This document shows positions 1-8,756 of a stretch of 64,000 nt of DNA, one piece after another. The DNA lies in assembly GCF_021213805.1 (NCBI RefSeq), contig NZ_JAJQJI010000006.1:264675-328674 (forward strand). Direction: 5' to 3'. The DNA is from Mycobacterium sp. MYCO198283 (lineage in GTDB: Bacteria; Actinomycetota; Actinomycetes; Mycobacteriales; Mycobacteriaceae). Under the pieces are notes generated by a model that did not search any database, had not been told where the DNA came from, and saw only the letters and a list, made by a program, of their open reading frames with translations. The translations under genes were made by a program, and so were the position numbers. Each line of letters begins with the position of its first letter. Position 1 is the stretch's first letter.

Positions 1-54
1 CGCCCACGGTCCGCGTCTCCCGTTTTTTTGAATCGATTTCACTTGGAGTGGCTG

Positions 55-963
55 ATGTTTCGTCATACGGACTACATGCAATTCGACGTCAAGCCCGAAA
101 AGCCCGACCCCGTCTACGCCCGGAAACTGCAGGAGCTGCTCGGCGGCGCCTTCGGCGAGATGACCGTCACGATGCAGTACCTCATGCAGGGCTGGAACTG
201 TCGCATGAAGGGCAAGTACAAAGACCTCATCATGGACATCGCGACCGAGGAGATCGGTCACGTCGAGATGATCGCGACGATGATCGCCCGCCTGCTCGAG
301 AGCGCGCCCGCCACCGACTCCACCGAGAACGCGCTCGGCGACCCGGTGGTCGCCGCGGTGATGGGCGGGATGGATCCGCAGCACGCAATCGTCTCCGGCG
401 GCGCGCCGACGCTGTCGGACAGCCAGGGCTCGCCCTGGAACGGCAAGTTCGTCGTGGCGTCGGGCAACCTGCTCGCCGACTTCCGCGCCAACGTGGCCGC
501 CGAGGCACAGGGCCGCGTGCAGACCGCGCGGCTGTGGCACATGACCGACGATCCCGGCGTCAAGGCGATGCTGAAGTTCAACCTCGCCCGCGACACCTAC
601 CACCAGAACATGTGGCTCGCGGCGATCGAGGAATTGCAGGCCGACGGGTTGGAGGGCGTCATCGCCCCGAACGACCTGCTCGACGAGGAGTACGAGGAGC
701 ACGCCAGCACGCTGTGGCACCTGTCGGACGGAACGGAGTCCGACAAGGGCCGCTGGATCGGACCGCTTCCCGACGGCCGCCACACCGGCCGGTTCCTGGC
801 CGACCCGCAGCCGCTGGGCGACCGGCAGTCCGGCCCGCCGCCGGACCCGAAGCTCTACTGCACCTACGACGGTGCGATGGGTGAGCCGCGCACGCCGTCC
901 TTCGGCACCGAGAAGGGCGTGATGGGCAAGCTCAAGGACGCGATCGACCCGGACAAGACGTAG
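55..963 (+). CDS. Manganese catalase
   Basis: Dimanganese catalase that disproportionates hydrogen peroxide without haem, probably in the cytosol. The protein is 302 aa from the ATG at 55, which has a GGAG ribosome site at 45-48; an upstream TTG in frame (28) lacks one. All five expected metal ligands are visible by family alignment: Glu35, Glu66, His69 (in EEIGHVEM), Glu150 and His183 (in RDTYHQNMW). The C-terminal 80 residues are Pro/Gly-rich, as is common in this family. It stands alone and is followed by a strong hairpin at 1005-1033. Identity is very secure; the physiological trigger (oxidative or stationary-phase stress) is inferred. Confidence 0.95.
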   Translation: MFRHTDYMQFDVKPEKPDPVYARKLQELLGGAFGEMTVTMQYLMQGWNCRMKGKYKDLIMDIATEEIGHVEMIATMIARLLESAPATDSTENALGDPVVAAVMGGMDPQHAIVSGGAPTLSDSQGSPWNGKFVVASGNLLADFRANVAAEAQGRVQTARLWHMTDDPGVKAMLKFNLARDTYHQNMWLAAIEELQADGLEGVIAPNDLLDEEYEEHASTLWHLSDGTESDKGRWIGPLPDGRHTGRFLADPQPLGDRQSGPPPDPKLYCTYDGAMGEPRTPSFGTEKGVMGKLKDAIDPDKT

Positions 964-1004
964 TCGCGGGCCCGGGCGACGAAGCGACCGGGAAACGCAG
1001 GGCC

Positions 1005-1033
1005 GGCGCGGCCGTAGCAGCTACGGCCGCGCC
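1005..1033. terminator. Bidirectional terminator hairpin between catalase and NCS1 permease
   Basis: A perfect 13-bp stem (GGCGCGGCCGTAG / CTACGGCCGCGCC) with a 3-nt loop. Its right arm begins with the complement of the permease stop codon at 1021-1023, so it sits exactly where two convergent genes end. There is no U-tract, which is usual for mycobacterial terminators. Confidence 0.7.
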
Positions 1034-2382
1034 GCCCGCCACCACCGGTAGCCGCCGTACACCGCGGCGGCCACCAACCCGTTGACGAAGTAGGCGACGT
1101 CGGCGCCGTGCCAGGCCCTGGCGACCGCACCGGCGAGCAGCTCGGTGTTCATGAACGGCACGGCCACCACATAGGCGACGACGAACGCGATAACCGCGAC
1201 GGCGGCGTCGCGCGGGTCGGTGGTCTCGTCGGCTGGGTTCAGCGTCGCGCGGCCCCGGGCGCGCAGCCGCCAGTCGATGACCACCACGGCCACGAACGCC
1301 GGGATCCAGTAGCTCGCGAAGAGCAGCACCTGCTCGAACCGCTCGGCGGTGTTGCCGGCGTGCAGCCACAGCACCACCACGAACGCGGTCGCGGTGACCA
1401 CCACCGCCGAGACCGGCCGGCGCAGCCGCACCCCCACGGTCTGCAGCGCGAGCGACCCGCTGTAGTCGTTCATCACCCCGGACCCCACCGATGCCAGCGC
1501 GATCACCGCCAGCGCCAACGCCCCGATGACGCCGCCGCCCATCACGTCGCGCACGCCGGCCGCCGTGTGCTCGCCGACGACGCCCGCCGCCGCGATGCCG
1601 ATTGCCTGCACGAACGCGTAGGCGACCACGATGCCGGCGAAGCTGAACGCGAAGACCCGCAGCCGCGACGCGGTGGCGGGCAGGTAGCGGCTGAAGTCGG
1701 CGGCGTAGGTGGCCCACGAGATCGACAGGCTGAACGCGACCGTCACCTCGAAGACGAAGGCGCCGGCCAGGTCCGCGCCCGACACCGTTGCGGGCGTGAC
1801 GATCTGGTGGCCGCGGACCAGCTGCACCGCGAACACCACGAACGTGGCGAAGAGCACCACCGTCAGCACGGCCTGAATGCGGTGGATCACCTCGTAGCCG
1901 AAGAAGCCGACGACGCCCTGCACGGCGAGCACCACCAGCACGCCCACCCAGAACGGGATGCCGAGCAGCACCGCCAGCGCCTCGCCGCCGAACAGCCCGA
2001 CCAGCGCATCCCACGCGATCGACGACACCCATTGCAGCGCACCGGGAAGCACGACCGCGCGGCCGAACGCCATGCGCGCCGCGGGCAGTTGGGCGGTGCC
2101 GGTGCGGGGACCCCACGTCGAGAGGTAGCCGACCACGAGCGAGCCCAGCACGGTGCCGATCAGCATGGCGAGCAGGCCCAGCCAGAAGCCCAGCCCCAGC
2201 CCGATCGCGAGCGTGCCGGTGAAGACGCCCGTCATGTTGACCTGCGGCGCGAACCACACCGTGAACAGCCGGGCCGGGGAGCCGTAACGCCCCGATTCCG
2301 GCACCGGCGCGATGCCATGGGTTTCGACCGACAGGTCGCCGGCGTGCGACGGCCGGCGTCCGGCAAACACGGAAGACGTCAT
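1021..2382 (-). CDS. NCS1-family nucleobase/cytosine permease
   Basis: Sodium- or proton-coupled importer of nucleobases or related compounds in the inner membrane. The 453-aa protein has about twelve hydrophobic segments. It carries the NCS1 N-terminal signature (GRYGSPARLFTVWFAPQ at about residues 36-52) and the loop after helix 1 typical of cytosine permeases. The reading frame runs open far upstream, but the ATG at 2382 is preceded 8 nt away by a TACGCT -10 hexamer, which fits a leaderless start. It is divergent from the MFS gene. The substrate cannot be told from sequence; purine, cytosine, allantoin or hydantoin are all possible. Confidence 0.88.
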   Translation of the reverse strand: MTSSVFAGRRPSHAGDLSVETHGIAPVPESGRYGSPARLFTVWFAPQVNMTGVFTGTLAIGLGLGFWLGLLAMLIGTVLGSLVVGYLSTWGPRTGTAQLPAARMAFGRAVVLPGALQWVSSIAWDALVGLFGGEALAVLLGIPFWVGVLVVLAVQGVVGFFGYEVIHRIQAVLTVVLFATFVVFAVQLVRGHQIVTPATVSGADLAGAFVFEVTVAFSLSISWATYAADFSRYLPATASRLRVFAFSFAGIVVAYAFVQAIGIAAAGVVGEHTAAGVRDVMGGGVIGALALAVIALASVGSGVMNDYSGSLALQTVGVRLRRPVSAVVVTATAFVVVLWLHAGNTAERFEQVLLFASYWIPAFVAVVVIDWRLRARGRATLNPADETTDPRDAAVAVIAFVVAYVVAVPFMNTELLAGAVARAWHGADVAYFVNGLVAAAVYGGYRWWRAARP

Positions 2383-2390
2383 GGCCGGAA

Positions 2391-2396
2391 AGCGTA
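2391..2396 (-). promoter_or_regulatory. -10 hexamer, leaderless start of NCS1 permease
   Basis: TACGCT on the minus strand, 8 nt before the ATG at 2382. Confidence 0.5.
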
Positions 2397-2445
2397 GTTC
2401 GCCCGTGCCCAGCCCGCCCCGCCGCCGCGTCCATTGCTTAGCCGA

Positions 2446-2451
2446 CATAAT
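2446..2451 (+). promoter_or_regulatory. -10 hexamer, leaderless start of MFS transporter
   Basis: CATAAT, 6 nt before the GTG at 2458; this decides the start over the upstream TTG at 2434. Confidence 0.5.
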
Positions 2452-2457
2452 GATCCG

Positions 2458-3912
2458 GTGCAGCGGGTGGCGGGGTCGGCGGCGGAGACGACGCCGCGCG
2501 TTCGGCGCGGCTTGATCGCCGCGATGAGCGTCGTCGTGCTCACCGTCGCCGTGCTGCAGACCGCGGTGGTGCCGATCCTCGGGATCATCGCCCGGCAGCT
2601 CGACGCCTCGACGGTGGCGGTCAGTTGGACGGTGACCGGGAACCTGCTGGCCGCCGCGGCGGCCACACCGCTGCTCAGCCGTCTGGCTGACCTGCACAGC
2701 AAGCGCCGCGTGCTGCTCGGAGTGCTCGCCGTGGTGCTCGTGGGATCGCTGCTCGGCGCGCTGACGGCGTCGCTGCCCCTGCTGATCGCCGCGCGCGTCC
2801 TGCAGGGCGTGTCCTTCGCGCTGTATCCGATCTGCGTCGCGATCCTGCGCGAGGAGTTGCCCGCGGACCGGTTGGTGTCGGCGATGGCGGTGCTGTCGGG
2901 CACATTGGGCTTCGGCGGCGGCGCCGGCCTGGTGGTCACCGGCCTGGTGATGAATGGTGACGCCGGCTATCACCGGGTGTTCTGGCTCGCCACCGGCTTC
3001 TCCGTCGCTGTGCTCGCCGTCGTGGCGCTCGCGGTCCCCGAGCGGCCGCGGTCCGGCGGCGGCCCCATCGACTGGCTGGGTGCCGCCGGGCTGGCCGCGG
3101 GCCTGTCCGCGGTGCTGCTGGCGATCACCCAGGGCGGGTCCTGGGGCTGGGATTCGCCCCGTTCGCTGGGCTGCGCCGCGGTCGGCGTCGGGGTGCTCGT
3201 CGGCTGGTGGCGTTGGGAGCGGCGGGCGCCGCGTCCGCTGGTGTCGACCGCGATGCTGTCGCGGCGGGCGATGCTGATGACGAACGTCGCGACCGTGTTC
3301 GTCGGCATGGGGCTGTATCTCGCCTTTCTGGGGCTGACGCTGTTCGTGCAGACGCCGCGAGCCGCCGGCTACGGGTTCGGGGCCACGGTGCTCTACGCCA
3401 GCGTCGTGTTCTTGCTGCCCGGCGCGTTCGCGGGCTTCGTGCTGGCGTTGGTCAGCGGCCGGTTCATCGACCGCTTCGGCGCCCGGCCCGTGCTGGCGAC
3501 CGGTGCGCTGCTGGGCGTCGTCGGGTTCGCGCTGCTCGCGGTGCTGCACGATGAGCCGTGGCAGGTGGTGGTGGCGGGAATCTTCGCCAACGGCTACGTC
3601 AGCCTGGCCTACGGCGCGCTGCCGGCGCTGGTGGTGGCCGAGGCTCGACCATCGGAGACCGGCGTGGCGACCGGGATGAACGCGATCGCCCGCACCGTCG
3701 GCAGCTCGACCGCCGCGGCATTCGTGGCGGTGCTGCTCGGCAGCGCCGGTGCTGCCGTTCCGCCCGAGCGCAGTTACGTCGCGATCTTCGGCTGCGGGGC
3801 GGCCACCGCGGCCCTGGCGATGGCGCTCATCCTGGCGTCCGGGGTGTCGGCGCGTCCCGGCTCACCGGCCACCGCGGTGGACAGGCGGGCGATGAACCAC
3901 GAGTGGGGCTGA
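2458..3912 (+). CDS. MFS transporter, drug:H+ antiporter-like
   Basis: Major facilitator superfamily exporter of 484 aa with 14 likely membrane helices, resembling the DHA2 (EmrB/QacA-like) group. The MFS motif A region (SRLADLHSKRRVLL, about residues 75-90) and a second copy in the C-terminal half (SGRFIDRFGARPVL) are present. I start it at GTG 2458 because of the CATAAT hexamer just upstream; a downstream ATG at 2524 is also possible. The gene ends 4 bp before the convergent thioesterase. The substrate is unknown. Confidence 0.85.
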   Translation: MQRVAGSAAETTPRVRRGLIAAMSVVVLTVAVLQTAVVPILGIIARQLDASTVAVSWTVTGNLLAAAAATPLLSRLADLHSKRRVLLGVLAVVLVGSLLGALTASLPLLIAARVLQGVSFALYPICVAILREELPADRLVSAMAVLSGTLGFGGGAGLVVTGLVMNGDAGYHRVFWLATGFSVAVLAVVALAVPERPRSGGGPIDWLGAAGLAAGLSAVLLAITQGGSWGWDSPRSLGCAAVGVGVLVGWWRWERRAPRPLVSTAMLSRRAMLMTNVATVFVGMGLYLAFLGLTLFVQTPRAAGYGFGATVLYASVVFLLPGAFAGFVLALVSGRFIDRFGARPVLATGALLGVVGFALLAVLHDEPWQVVVAGIFANGYVSLAYGALPALVVAEARPSETGVATGMNAIARTVGSSTAAAFVAVLLGSAGAAVPPERSYVAIFGCGAATAALAMALILASGVSARPGSPATAVDRRAMNHEWG

Positions 3913-3916
3913 GGCG

Positions 3917-4741
3917 TCAGCGCCGGGGTGGGCGCAGCAGGTCCTGCCCGCTGAAGTCGATCTGCGCGTCCGGGTTGCTGACGGCGGTGATCGTGCCGGA
4001 CCCGAACGGCCCGCGGTCGTCGAACAACGTCGCCGTGCCGACCGCGATGCCGTCGGCGGTCCAGTGCGCGTCTGCCTGCACGCCCACCCACCGGCCGACG
4101 GGCAGCCGGACGAGCGCCACGGTCAGGTCGCCGTTGATGTAGCCGACGCCCGCCGTGCCGAGATTGGTCACCAGGCTGGTGCTCTCGGCGACGACGGCCG
4201 CGCGCACGAACGCCGACGGTTCCTCACCGTCGAGCACCGGCACCGGCTTGTTGTAGAACCGCTTGCGGGCGGTGTTCTGGTGGTCGCCCGGCGAGCGGGT
4301 CCAGCCGCCGTCCCCGCTGCTGACATACGGCCACGGCGCATCGTCGACCTGCGGGCGCTCGAACTCCGCTGCGGTGCACCATTCTTCGCCTCGCGGTGGC
4401 GCCGACCTGCGGTACTGCACGAGGGTGGCGCGAGCGACGACAGCGCCGCCCTGCACGACGTCGCAGTCGGCGACGCGCACCCGGCGGCCGTCGCGGACGG
4501 TGCGCAGCTCGGTCGCGGTGGGCACGCCGCGGGCGGCCTTGAACAGGTCGACCGTCAGCCGGGCCGGCTGGAACGCGGGGTCGCCGTAGCGCTGTTCGAG
4601 CACCGTGGCCGCCAGCCCGACGATCGCCGGCCCGTTGAGATGGTCATCGCCCCAATGACTCTGCGCCAGCCGCGTCGGCAGGAAACGCCCGTCGGGACCG
4701 CGTCGGAAGGTCGACATCGGCTCCGGTCCGGTGGCGGTCAT
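3917..4741 (-). CDS. Thioesterase-family (double hot-dog) protein
   Basis: A 274-aa cytosolic protein of the TesB-like acyl-CoA thioesterase superfamily, which hydrolyses acyl-CoA thioesters. The N-terminal hot-dog half (HLNGPAIVGL, about 34-43, then the PARLTVDLFKAA strand-helix) and a second half with a GDLTVALVRLP strand support this. Overall length fits a fused double hot-dog fold. I use the ATG at 4741; the frame is open to 4801. A second family member lies at 60512-61285. Substrate chain length is unknown and catalysis is inferred from fold only. Confidence 0.7.
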   Translation of the reverse strand: MTATGPEPMSTFRRGPDGRFLPTRLAQSHWGDDHLNGPAIVGLAATVLEQRYGDPAFQPARLTVDLFKAARGVPTATELRTVRDGRRVRVADCDVVQGGAVVARATLVQYRRSAPPRGEEWCTAAEFERPQVDDAPWPYVSSGDGGWTRSPGDHQNTARKRFYNKPVPVLDGEEPSAFVRAAVVAESTSLVTNLGTAGVGYINGDLTVALVRLPVGRWVGVQADAHWTADGIAVGTATLFDDRGPFGSGTITAVSNPDAQIDFSGQDLLRPPRR

Positions 4742-4816
4742 CCGCGCATCTTCGCACGCCCGCCGGTTCGTTCCCGCCGGTCGGGTGGGCACGTTTGTCA
4801 ATCAGGTGACGCGGGA

Positions 4817-5806
4817 ATGACATCGCTCATGTTGATCCGCAGAGTCGCACGCCCCCTGCTGTCCGCTGTCTTCATCGGTCAGGGCATCGAGGCCCTACGC
4901 AGCCCCACTCCGGCTGTGGAGGCCGCCCGCCCCACCGTCGAAGGCCTCCAGAAGTTGCCCGAACCCGTGTCGTCGAAGGTTCCCGAGGACGTCGAGACGT
5001 TCGCGAAGATCGTCGCGGGCGTTCAGATCGGCGGCGGCGTGCTGCTCGCCACCGGCAAGCTGCCGCGCGTCGCGTCCGCCGCGCTCGCGCTGACGGTGAT
5101 CCCCGGCAACCTCGGCTCGCACATGTTCTGGGACGAATCGGACCCGGCGCGCAAGGCGGAACTGCGGCGCGGTTTCCTGACCGACCTCAGCCTGCTGGGC
5201 GGGCTGATCATCGCCTCGGTCGACACCGAGGGCAAGCCTTCGCTCGGCTGGCGGGGCCGCCGCGCGGCACGCAAGGTGTCTGACAAGGTGTCCTCGGCGC
5301 TGCCCGTCGGCGGCGCGGCGGCGGGCGGTCTGCTCGACTCCGAGCTGGCCGAGAAACTGCAGCAGGGTCTGCACACCGGCGCGGAGCGCAGCCGCGAGCT
5401 GGCCGCCGTCGCCGCCGAGCGGGCGGCCGAACGGGGCAGCGAGCTCGCCGAGGTGGCCCGCGACCGCGGCCCGAAGCTGGCGGAGACCGCGAAGAAGCGG
5501 GGTACCAAGCTGGCCGAGGTGGCGCGCGATCGCAGCGCGGAACTGGCCGAGGTGGCGCTGCCGCGGGTGGCGGAGCTGGCCGAACTGGCCCGCGACCGGG
5601 GGTCCGACCTCGCCGAGGTGGCCCGCGATCGCGGGCTGGACGTCGCCGACCGGGCGCGTGATCGCAGCGCCGAGCTCGCCGAGGTGGCGCGGGCCCGCAG
5701 CGCCGAGCTGGCCGCCGCCGCCCAGGCCCGCAGCGCCGAGCTCGCCGCGACCTCGCGCAAGCAGGCTCGCAAGCAGGCGAAGAAGGCCAAGAAGAACCTG
5801 CGCTGA
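4817..5806 (+). CDS. DoxX-family membrane protein with long hendecad-repeat tail
   Basis: 329 aa. Residues 1-130 are a DoxX-type module with hydrophobic helices (GQGIEALRSPTPAVEAARP is characteristic of mycobacterial members). From about residue 190 to 313 come eleven or so units of 11 residues on the pattern DRxAELAEVAR, ending in a strongly basic tail (RKQARKQAKKAKKNLR). An 11-residue period gives a long, straight amphipathic helix, as in LEA and lipid-surface-binding proteins; the DNA shows the same 33-bp periodicity. DoxX domains are tied to redox or thiol-stress complexes in mycobacteria. The function of the tail is unknown; membrane or cell-surface association is inference. Confidence 0.8.
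   Translation: MTSLMLIRRVARPLLSAVFIGQGIEALRSPTPAVEAARPTVEGLQKLPEPVSSKVPEDVETFAKIVAGVQIGGGVLLATGKLPRVASAALALTVIPGNLGSHMFWDESDPARKAELRRGFLTDLSLLGGLIIASVDTEGKPSLGWRGRRAARKVSDKVSSALPVGGAAAGGLLDSELAEKLQQGLHTGAERSRELAAVAAERAAERGSELAEVARDRGPKLAETAKKRGTKLAEVARDRSAELAEVALPRVAELAELARDRGSDLAEVARDRGLDVADRARDRSAELAEVARARSAELAAAAQARSAELAATSRKQARKQAKKAKKNLR
5380..5756 (+). repeat. 33-bp degenerate tandem repeats coding for hendecads
   Basis: About eleven imperfect copies of a 33-bp unit, each encoding an 11-residue variant of DRGSELAEVAR, inside the DoxX-like gene. The repeat creates long open frames on other strands, which are not genes. Confidence 0.8.
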
Positions 5807-5819
5807 CGGACCGAGCGAG

Positions 5820-5850
5820 TCGGCCGCCTGTCCCCTGGGCAGGCGGCCGA
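5820..5850. terminator. Hairpin between convergent DoxX gene and gntP
   Basis: An 11-bp stem TCGGCCGCCTG / CAGGCGGCCGA with a 9-nt loop, followed on the plus strand by TTCTCGTCCT. It lies in the 52-bp gap between two gene ends and can serve both. Confidence 0.7.
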
Positions 5851-5858
5851 TTCTCGTC

Positions 5859-7274
5859 CTACAGGAAGATCCCGAGGAGCAGCGCGAATCCCAGACCGGT
5901 CACCGACAGCACGGTCTCCATGAGCGACCAGGTCGAGAGGGTCTGGCCGACCGACATCCCGAAGAACTCCTTGACCAGCCAGAAGCCGGCGTCGTTGACG
6001 TGGGAGAAGAACAGCGAGCCCGCGCCGACCGCCAGCACCACCAGCGAGATCTCGGCGGCTCCGAGGCCGGCGACCAGTTGCACCATGAGCCCCGACGCGG
6101 TCGTCGTCGCCACGGTGGCCGAACCCGTCGCCAGCCGGATCGACACCGCCACGATCCAGGCGAGCAGGATCACCGACACGTCGGCGCGCTGCGCCCAGTC
6201 GGCCAGCATGGTGCCGATGCCGGTGTCGACCAGGATCTCCTTGAACCCGCCGCCGGCGGCGACGATCAGGATGATCCCCGCGACCGGCGGCAACGACGAC
6301 TCGACGCAGGCGGTGAGCTGACCGCGGTTCATCCCGGACCCGAGGCCGAGCGTGAACATGCCGACCACCACCGCGATCAGCAGCGCGATGAACGGTGTGC
6401 CGAGCGCGTCGAGCACCACCCGGACCGCGTTGTCCTCGTCGGCAACGACGATCTCCGCCAACGCCTTGCCCATCATGAGGAAGACGGGGAGCAGCACCGA
6501 CACCAGCGTGATCGCGAACGACGGACGGTGCAGGCCGTCGGCGGCGCGGGAACCGGCGCCCGCTGACGGTGGGCGGTCGTCGTCGGCGGTGAAACGGTTC
6601 GGCACCGCGACGTTCACCCAGCGGGCGGCGACCATCGCGAACAGCGGCCCGGCGATGACGACGGTCGGGATCGCCACCAGCACGCCGAGTCCGAGCGTCA
6701 CGCCGAGGTCGGCGCCCAGGGTGTTGATCGCCAGCAGCGGACCGGGGTGCGGTGGCACCAGGCCGTGCATCGCGGACAGCCCGGCCAAAGCGGGAATCCC
6801 CACCGCGACCAGCGACAAGCCGGACCTGCGGGCCACCAGGTAGATGACCGGCATCAGCAGCACCAAGCCGATCTCGAAGAACATCGGCAGACCGATGACG
6901 GCGCCGACGAGCGCCATCGCCCACGGCAGCGCGCGGGCCGACGCGTGACCGACGATGGTGTCGACGATCTGGTCGGCCCCGCCGGAATCCGCGAGCAGCT
7001 TCGCGAACATCGCGCCCAGGGCGATGAGGATGCCCACGCCCGCCGCGGTGGTGCCGAAACCCTTGCTGAACCACTCCAGGACCGTGCCGAGACCCACACC
7101 GGCGAGCAGGCCGACGGTGAGCGAACCGAAGATCAACGCCAGGAACGGATGCAGCTTCGCGACAACGATCAGCGCCACGATCACCGCGATGCCCACCAGC
7201 GCGGCGACGATCAGCTGCCCACCGGCAGCGACAGGCTCGACCCGGTCCGCGGCGAGCAGTGCGGCCGTGCTCAT
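5859..7274 (-). CDS. gntP: Gluconate:H+ symporter, GntP family
   Basis: Inner-membrane gluconate (or related sugar acid) importer of 471 aa with about 12-14 hydrophobic segments. Family motifs include the PPHPGPLLAI loop near residue 165 and the GSGMNRGQL region. The ATG at 7274 overlaps the gntK stop by 4 bp (ATGA, 7271-7274), so it is translated second in a gntK-gntP operon. Pairing with gluconokinase makes gluconate the likely substrate. No GntR-type regulator or 6-phosphogluconate enzyme is adjacent. Confidence 0.92.
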   Translation of the reverse strand: MSTAALLAADRVEPVAAGGQLIVAALVGIAVIVALIVVAKLHPFLALIFGSLTVGLLAGVGLGTVLEWFSKGFGTTAAGVGILIALGAMFAKLLADSGGADQIVDTIVGHASARALPWAMALVGAVIGLPMFFEIGLVLLMPVIYLVARRSGLSLVAVGIPALAGLSAMHGLVPPHPGPLLAINTLGADLGVTLGLGVLVAIPTVVIAGPLFAMVAARWVNVAVPNRFTADDDRPPSAGAGSRAADGLHRPSFAITLVSVLLPVFLMMGKALAEIVVADEDNAVRVVLDALGTPFIALLIAVVVGMFTLGLGSGMNRGQLTACVESSLPPVAGIILIVAAGGGFKEILVDTGIGTMLADWAQRADVSVILLAWIVAVSIRLATGSATVATTTASGLMVQLVAGLGAAEISLVVLAVGAGSLFFSHVNDAGFWLVKEFFGMSVGQTLSTWSLMETVLSVTGLGFALLLGIFL

Positions 7275-7768
7275 CGGTGCTCCTGTTCCGCGGCGACATA
7301 CGCCTCGACGATCGCGTCGATGCTCTGGTCGACGTCGATGGTGATACCGCGTTCGTCGGGCTCCAGTGGCTCCAGCGTCGCGAACTGCGAGGCCAGCAGC
7401 GACGCCGGCATGAAGTGGCCGGGTCGGCTGGCCTGCCGGCGGGCGATCACCTCGGGGGACCCGCCGAGGTGCACGAAGACGACGTCGGCGCAGTGGCAGC
7501 GCAGCGTGTCGCGGTAGTGCCGCTTGAGCGCCGAGCAGCTCATCACCCCGCCATCGCGGTGCTCCTGCAGCCACTCGCCGATGACGGCCAGCCACGGCTC
7601 CCGGTCGACGTCGTCGAGCGCCTCACCGGCCGTCATCTTCGCGATGTTGGCGGGCGGATGGAAGTCGTCGGCGTCGGCGAACGGCACCCGCAGCCGCTGC
7701 GCCAGCGCGGCACCCACTGTCGACTTCCCCGAACCGGACACCCCCATCACGACGATCGGTGCCCGCAT
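7271..7768 (-). CDS. gntK: Gluconokinase
   Basis: Phosphorylates gluconate with ATP to 6-phosphogluconate, feeding the pentose phosphate pathway. It is 165 aa, the usual length, with a Walker A loop GVSGSGKST at residues 9-17, the sugar-acid-binding DADDFHPPANIAKM segment (about 32-45) and CSALKRHYRDTLR (about 78-90), both typical of the GntK/IdnK family. A TAGGTT -10 hexamer lies 6 nt before the ATG, implying a leaderless transcript. It is the first gene of the pair with gntP. Confidence 0.95.
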   Translation of the reverse strand: MRAPIVVMGVSGSGKSTVGAALAQRLRVPFADADDFHPPANIAKMTAGEALDDVDREPWLAVIGEWLQEHRDGGVMSCSALKRHYRDTLRCHCADVVFVHLGGSPEVIARRQASRPGHFMPASLLASQFATLEPLEPDERGITIDVDQSIDAIVEAYVAAEQEHR

Positions 7769-7774
7769 GCGAAG

Positions 7775-7780
7775 AACCTA
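7775..7780 (-). promoter_or_regulatory. -10 hexamer, leaderless start of gntK
   Basis: TAGGTT on the minus strand, 6 nt before the ATG at 7768. Confidence 0.5.
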
Positions 7781-7865
7781 CCGCGATGTGCGCGGGATCG
7801 ATCCCGTCAGCCGATCATTCACCCCCGTCGCGCGGTCGAACCGGCGGGGCGGCACACTGCGATCC

Positions 7866-8756
7866 GTGACGAGGACCCCCGAGCTCGCCCGCCGGTTCTT
7901 CGACCGGTTCGAACCGCTGCACGCGGTCACCTACTTCTCCCCCGAGGCGCGCGCCGAGTTCGACGCGCTCGGCTACCGCGGCTTCTTCATGGGGTATTTC
8001 GCGGGCCGCTCGGCGCCGCTGGGTGAGGTGCCGCCCGAGGTGGTGACGGCGCTGTTCTACAACTTCAGTCAGCGCCAGGTCCGCCGCGCGCTGCCCGACG
8101 CCTGGTCCTACGCCCCGCCGGCGGCGGCGTTGGAGGCGCGGGTGCGCGGCGCGGCGGCGGCACTGCGCCGCTGCGGACTGCGCGACAACGATGCCGGTGT
8201 GCGCAGGGCGGCAGAGCTGCTGCACAAGGCGGCGACGGGCGTGAACACCGATGGGCGCGCGCTGGCCGCCGCCAACGCCGCGGTGGCGTGGCCCGACGAA
8301 CCGGTGAGCGTGCTGTGGCAGGCCGCCACGCTGCTGCGGGAACACCGCGGTGACGGCCATGTCGCGGCGCTGGTCGCGGCCGGGATCGGCGGCCGGGAGT
8401 CGAACGTGCTGCAGGTGGCGGCGGGTAAGACACCCAGGGAGTTCTTCCTCCGCGCCCGGGACTACGACGACGCGCAGTGGCGGCACCACGAGCAGCGGCT
8501 CGCGGCTCGCGGGCTGCTCGACGACTCGGGGGTACTGACGGCGGCCGGCAGGGAGGTGAAGGCCGACATCGAACGGCGGACCGACACCGTGGCGTTGCCG
8601 GGTCTCGCCGCCCTCGGTGACGCCGAGGTCGAGGAGCTGTTCGGCACGCTGACGCCGCTGACCCGCCTGGTGGTGGCGGCCGGCGACGTGCCGGCGGCCA
8701 CGCCGATGGGCCTGGGTCGCGACGACCTCGACGACGACAGCGCTGGACTCGGCTGA
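7866..8756 (+). CDS. SalK-like / SCO6745-family helix-turn-helix protein
   Basis: 296 aa, soluble and Ala/Arg-rich. The N-terminus (ARRFFDRFEPLHAVTYFSPEA, about 6-26) and the central FFMGYFAGRSAPLG segment match a family common in actinobacteria, often called SCO6745 or SalK-like, which contains winged-helix-like elements. I start it at GTG 7866, close to the family's usual N-terminus; the frame is open from 7524. No catalytic residues are known to me. The function is unknown; regulatory and enzymatic roles are both open. Confidence 0.65.
   Translation: MTRTPELARRFFDRFEPLHAVTYFSPEARAEFDALGYRGFFMGYFAGRSAPLGEVPPEVVTALFYNFSQRQVRRALPDAWSYAPPAAALEARVRGAAAALRRCGLRDNDAGVRRAAELLHKAATGVNTDGRALAAANAAVAWPDEPVSVLWQAATLLREHRGDGHVAALVAAGIGGRESNVLQVAAGKTPREFFLRARDYDDAQWRHHEQRLAARGLLDDSGVLTAAGREVKADIERRTDTVALPGLAALGDAEVEELFGTLTPLTRLVVAAGDVPAATPMGLGRDDLDDDSAGLG

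Noticed and set aside
24..30. T7 run at the window start as a terminator
   Set aside because: No stem precedes it within the visible 23 bases.
1021..3549. 842-aa minus-strand frame extending the NCS1 permease upstream
   Set aside because: Upstream part is Gln/His/Arg-rich and antisense to the MFS gene; real start at 2382 has a -10 hexamer.
5380..5756. CRISPR-like array
   Set aside because: The 33-bp periodicity is degenerate, has no spacers and is protein-coding.
5023..7299. 758-aa minus-strand open frame across the DoxX repeats and gntP
   Set aside because: It is a shadow of the 33-bp repeats and of gntP in another frame; its product is Arg/Ser low-complexity.
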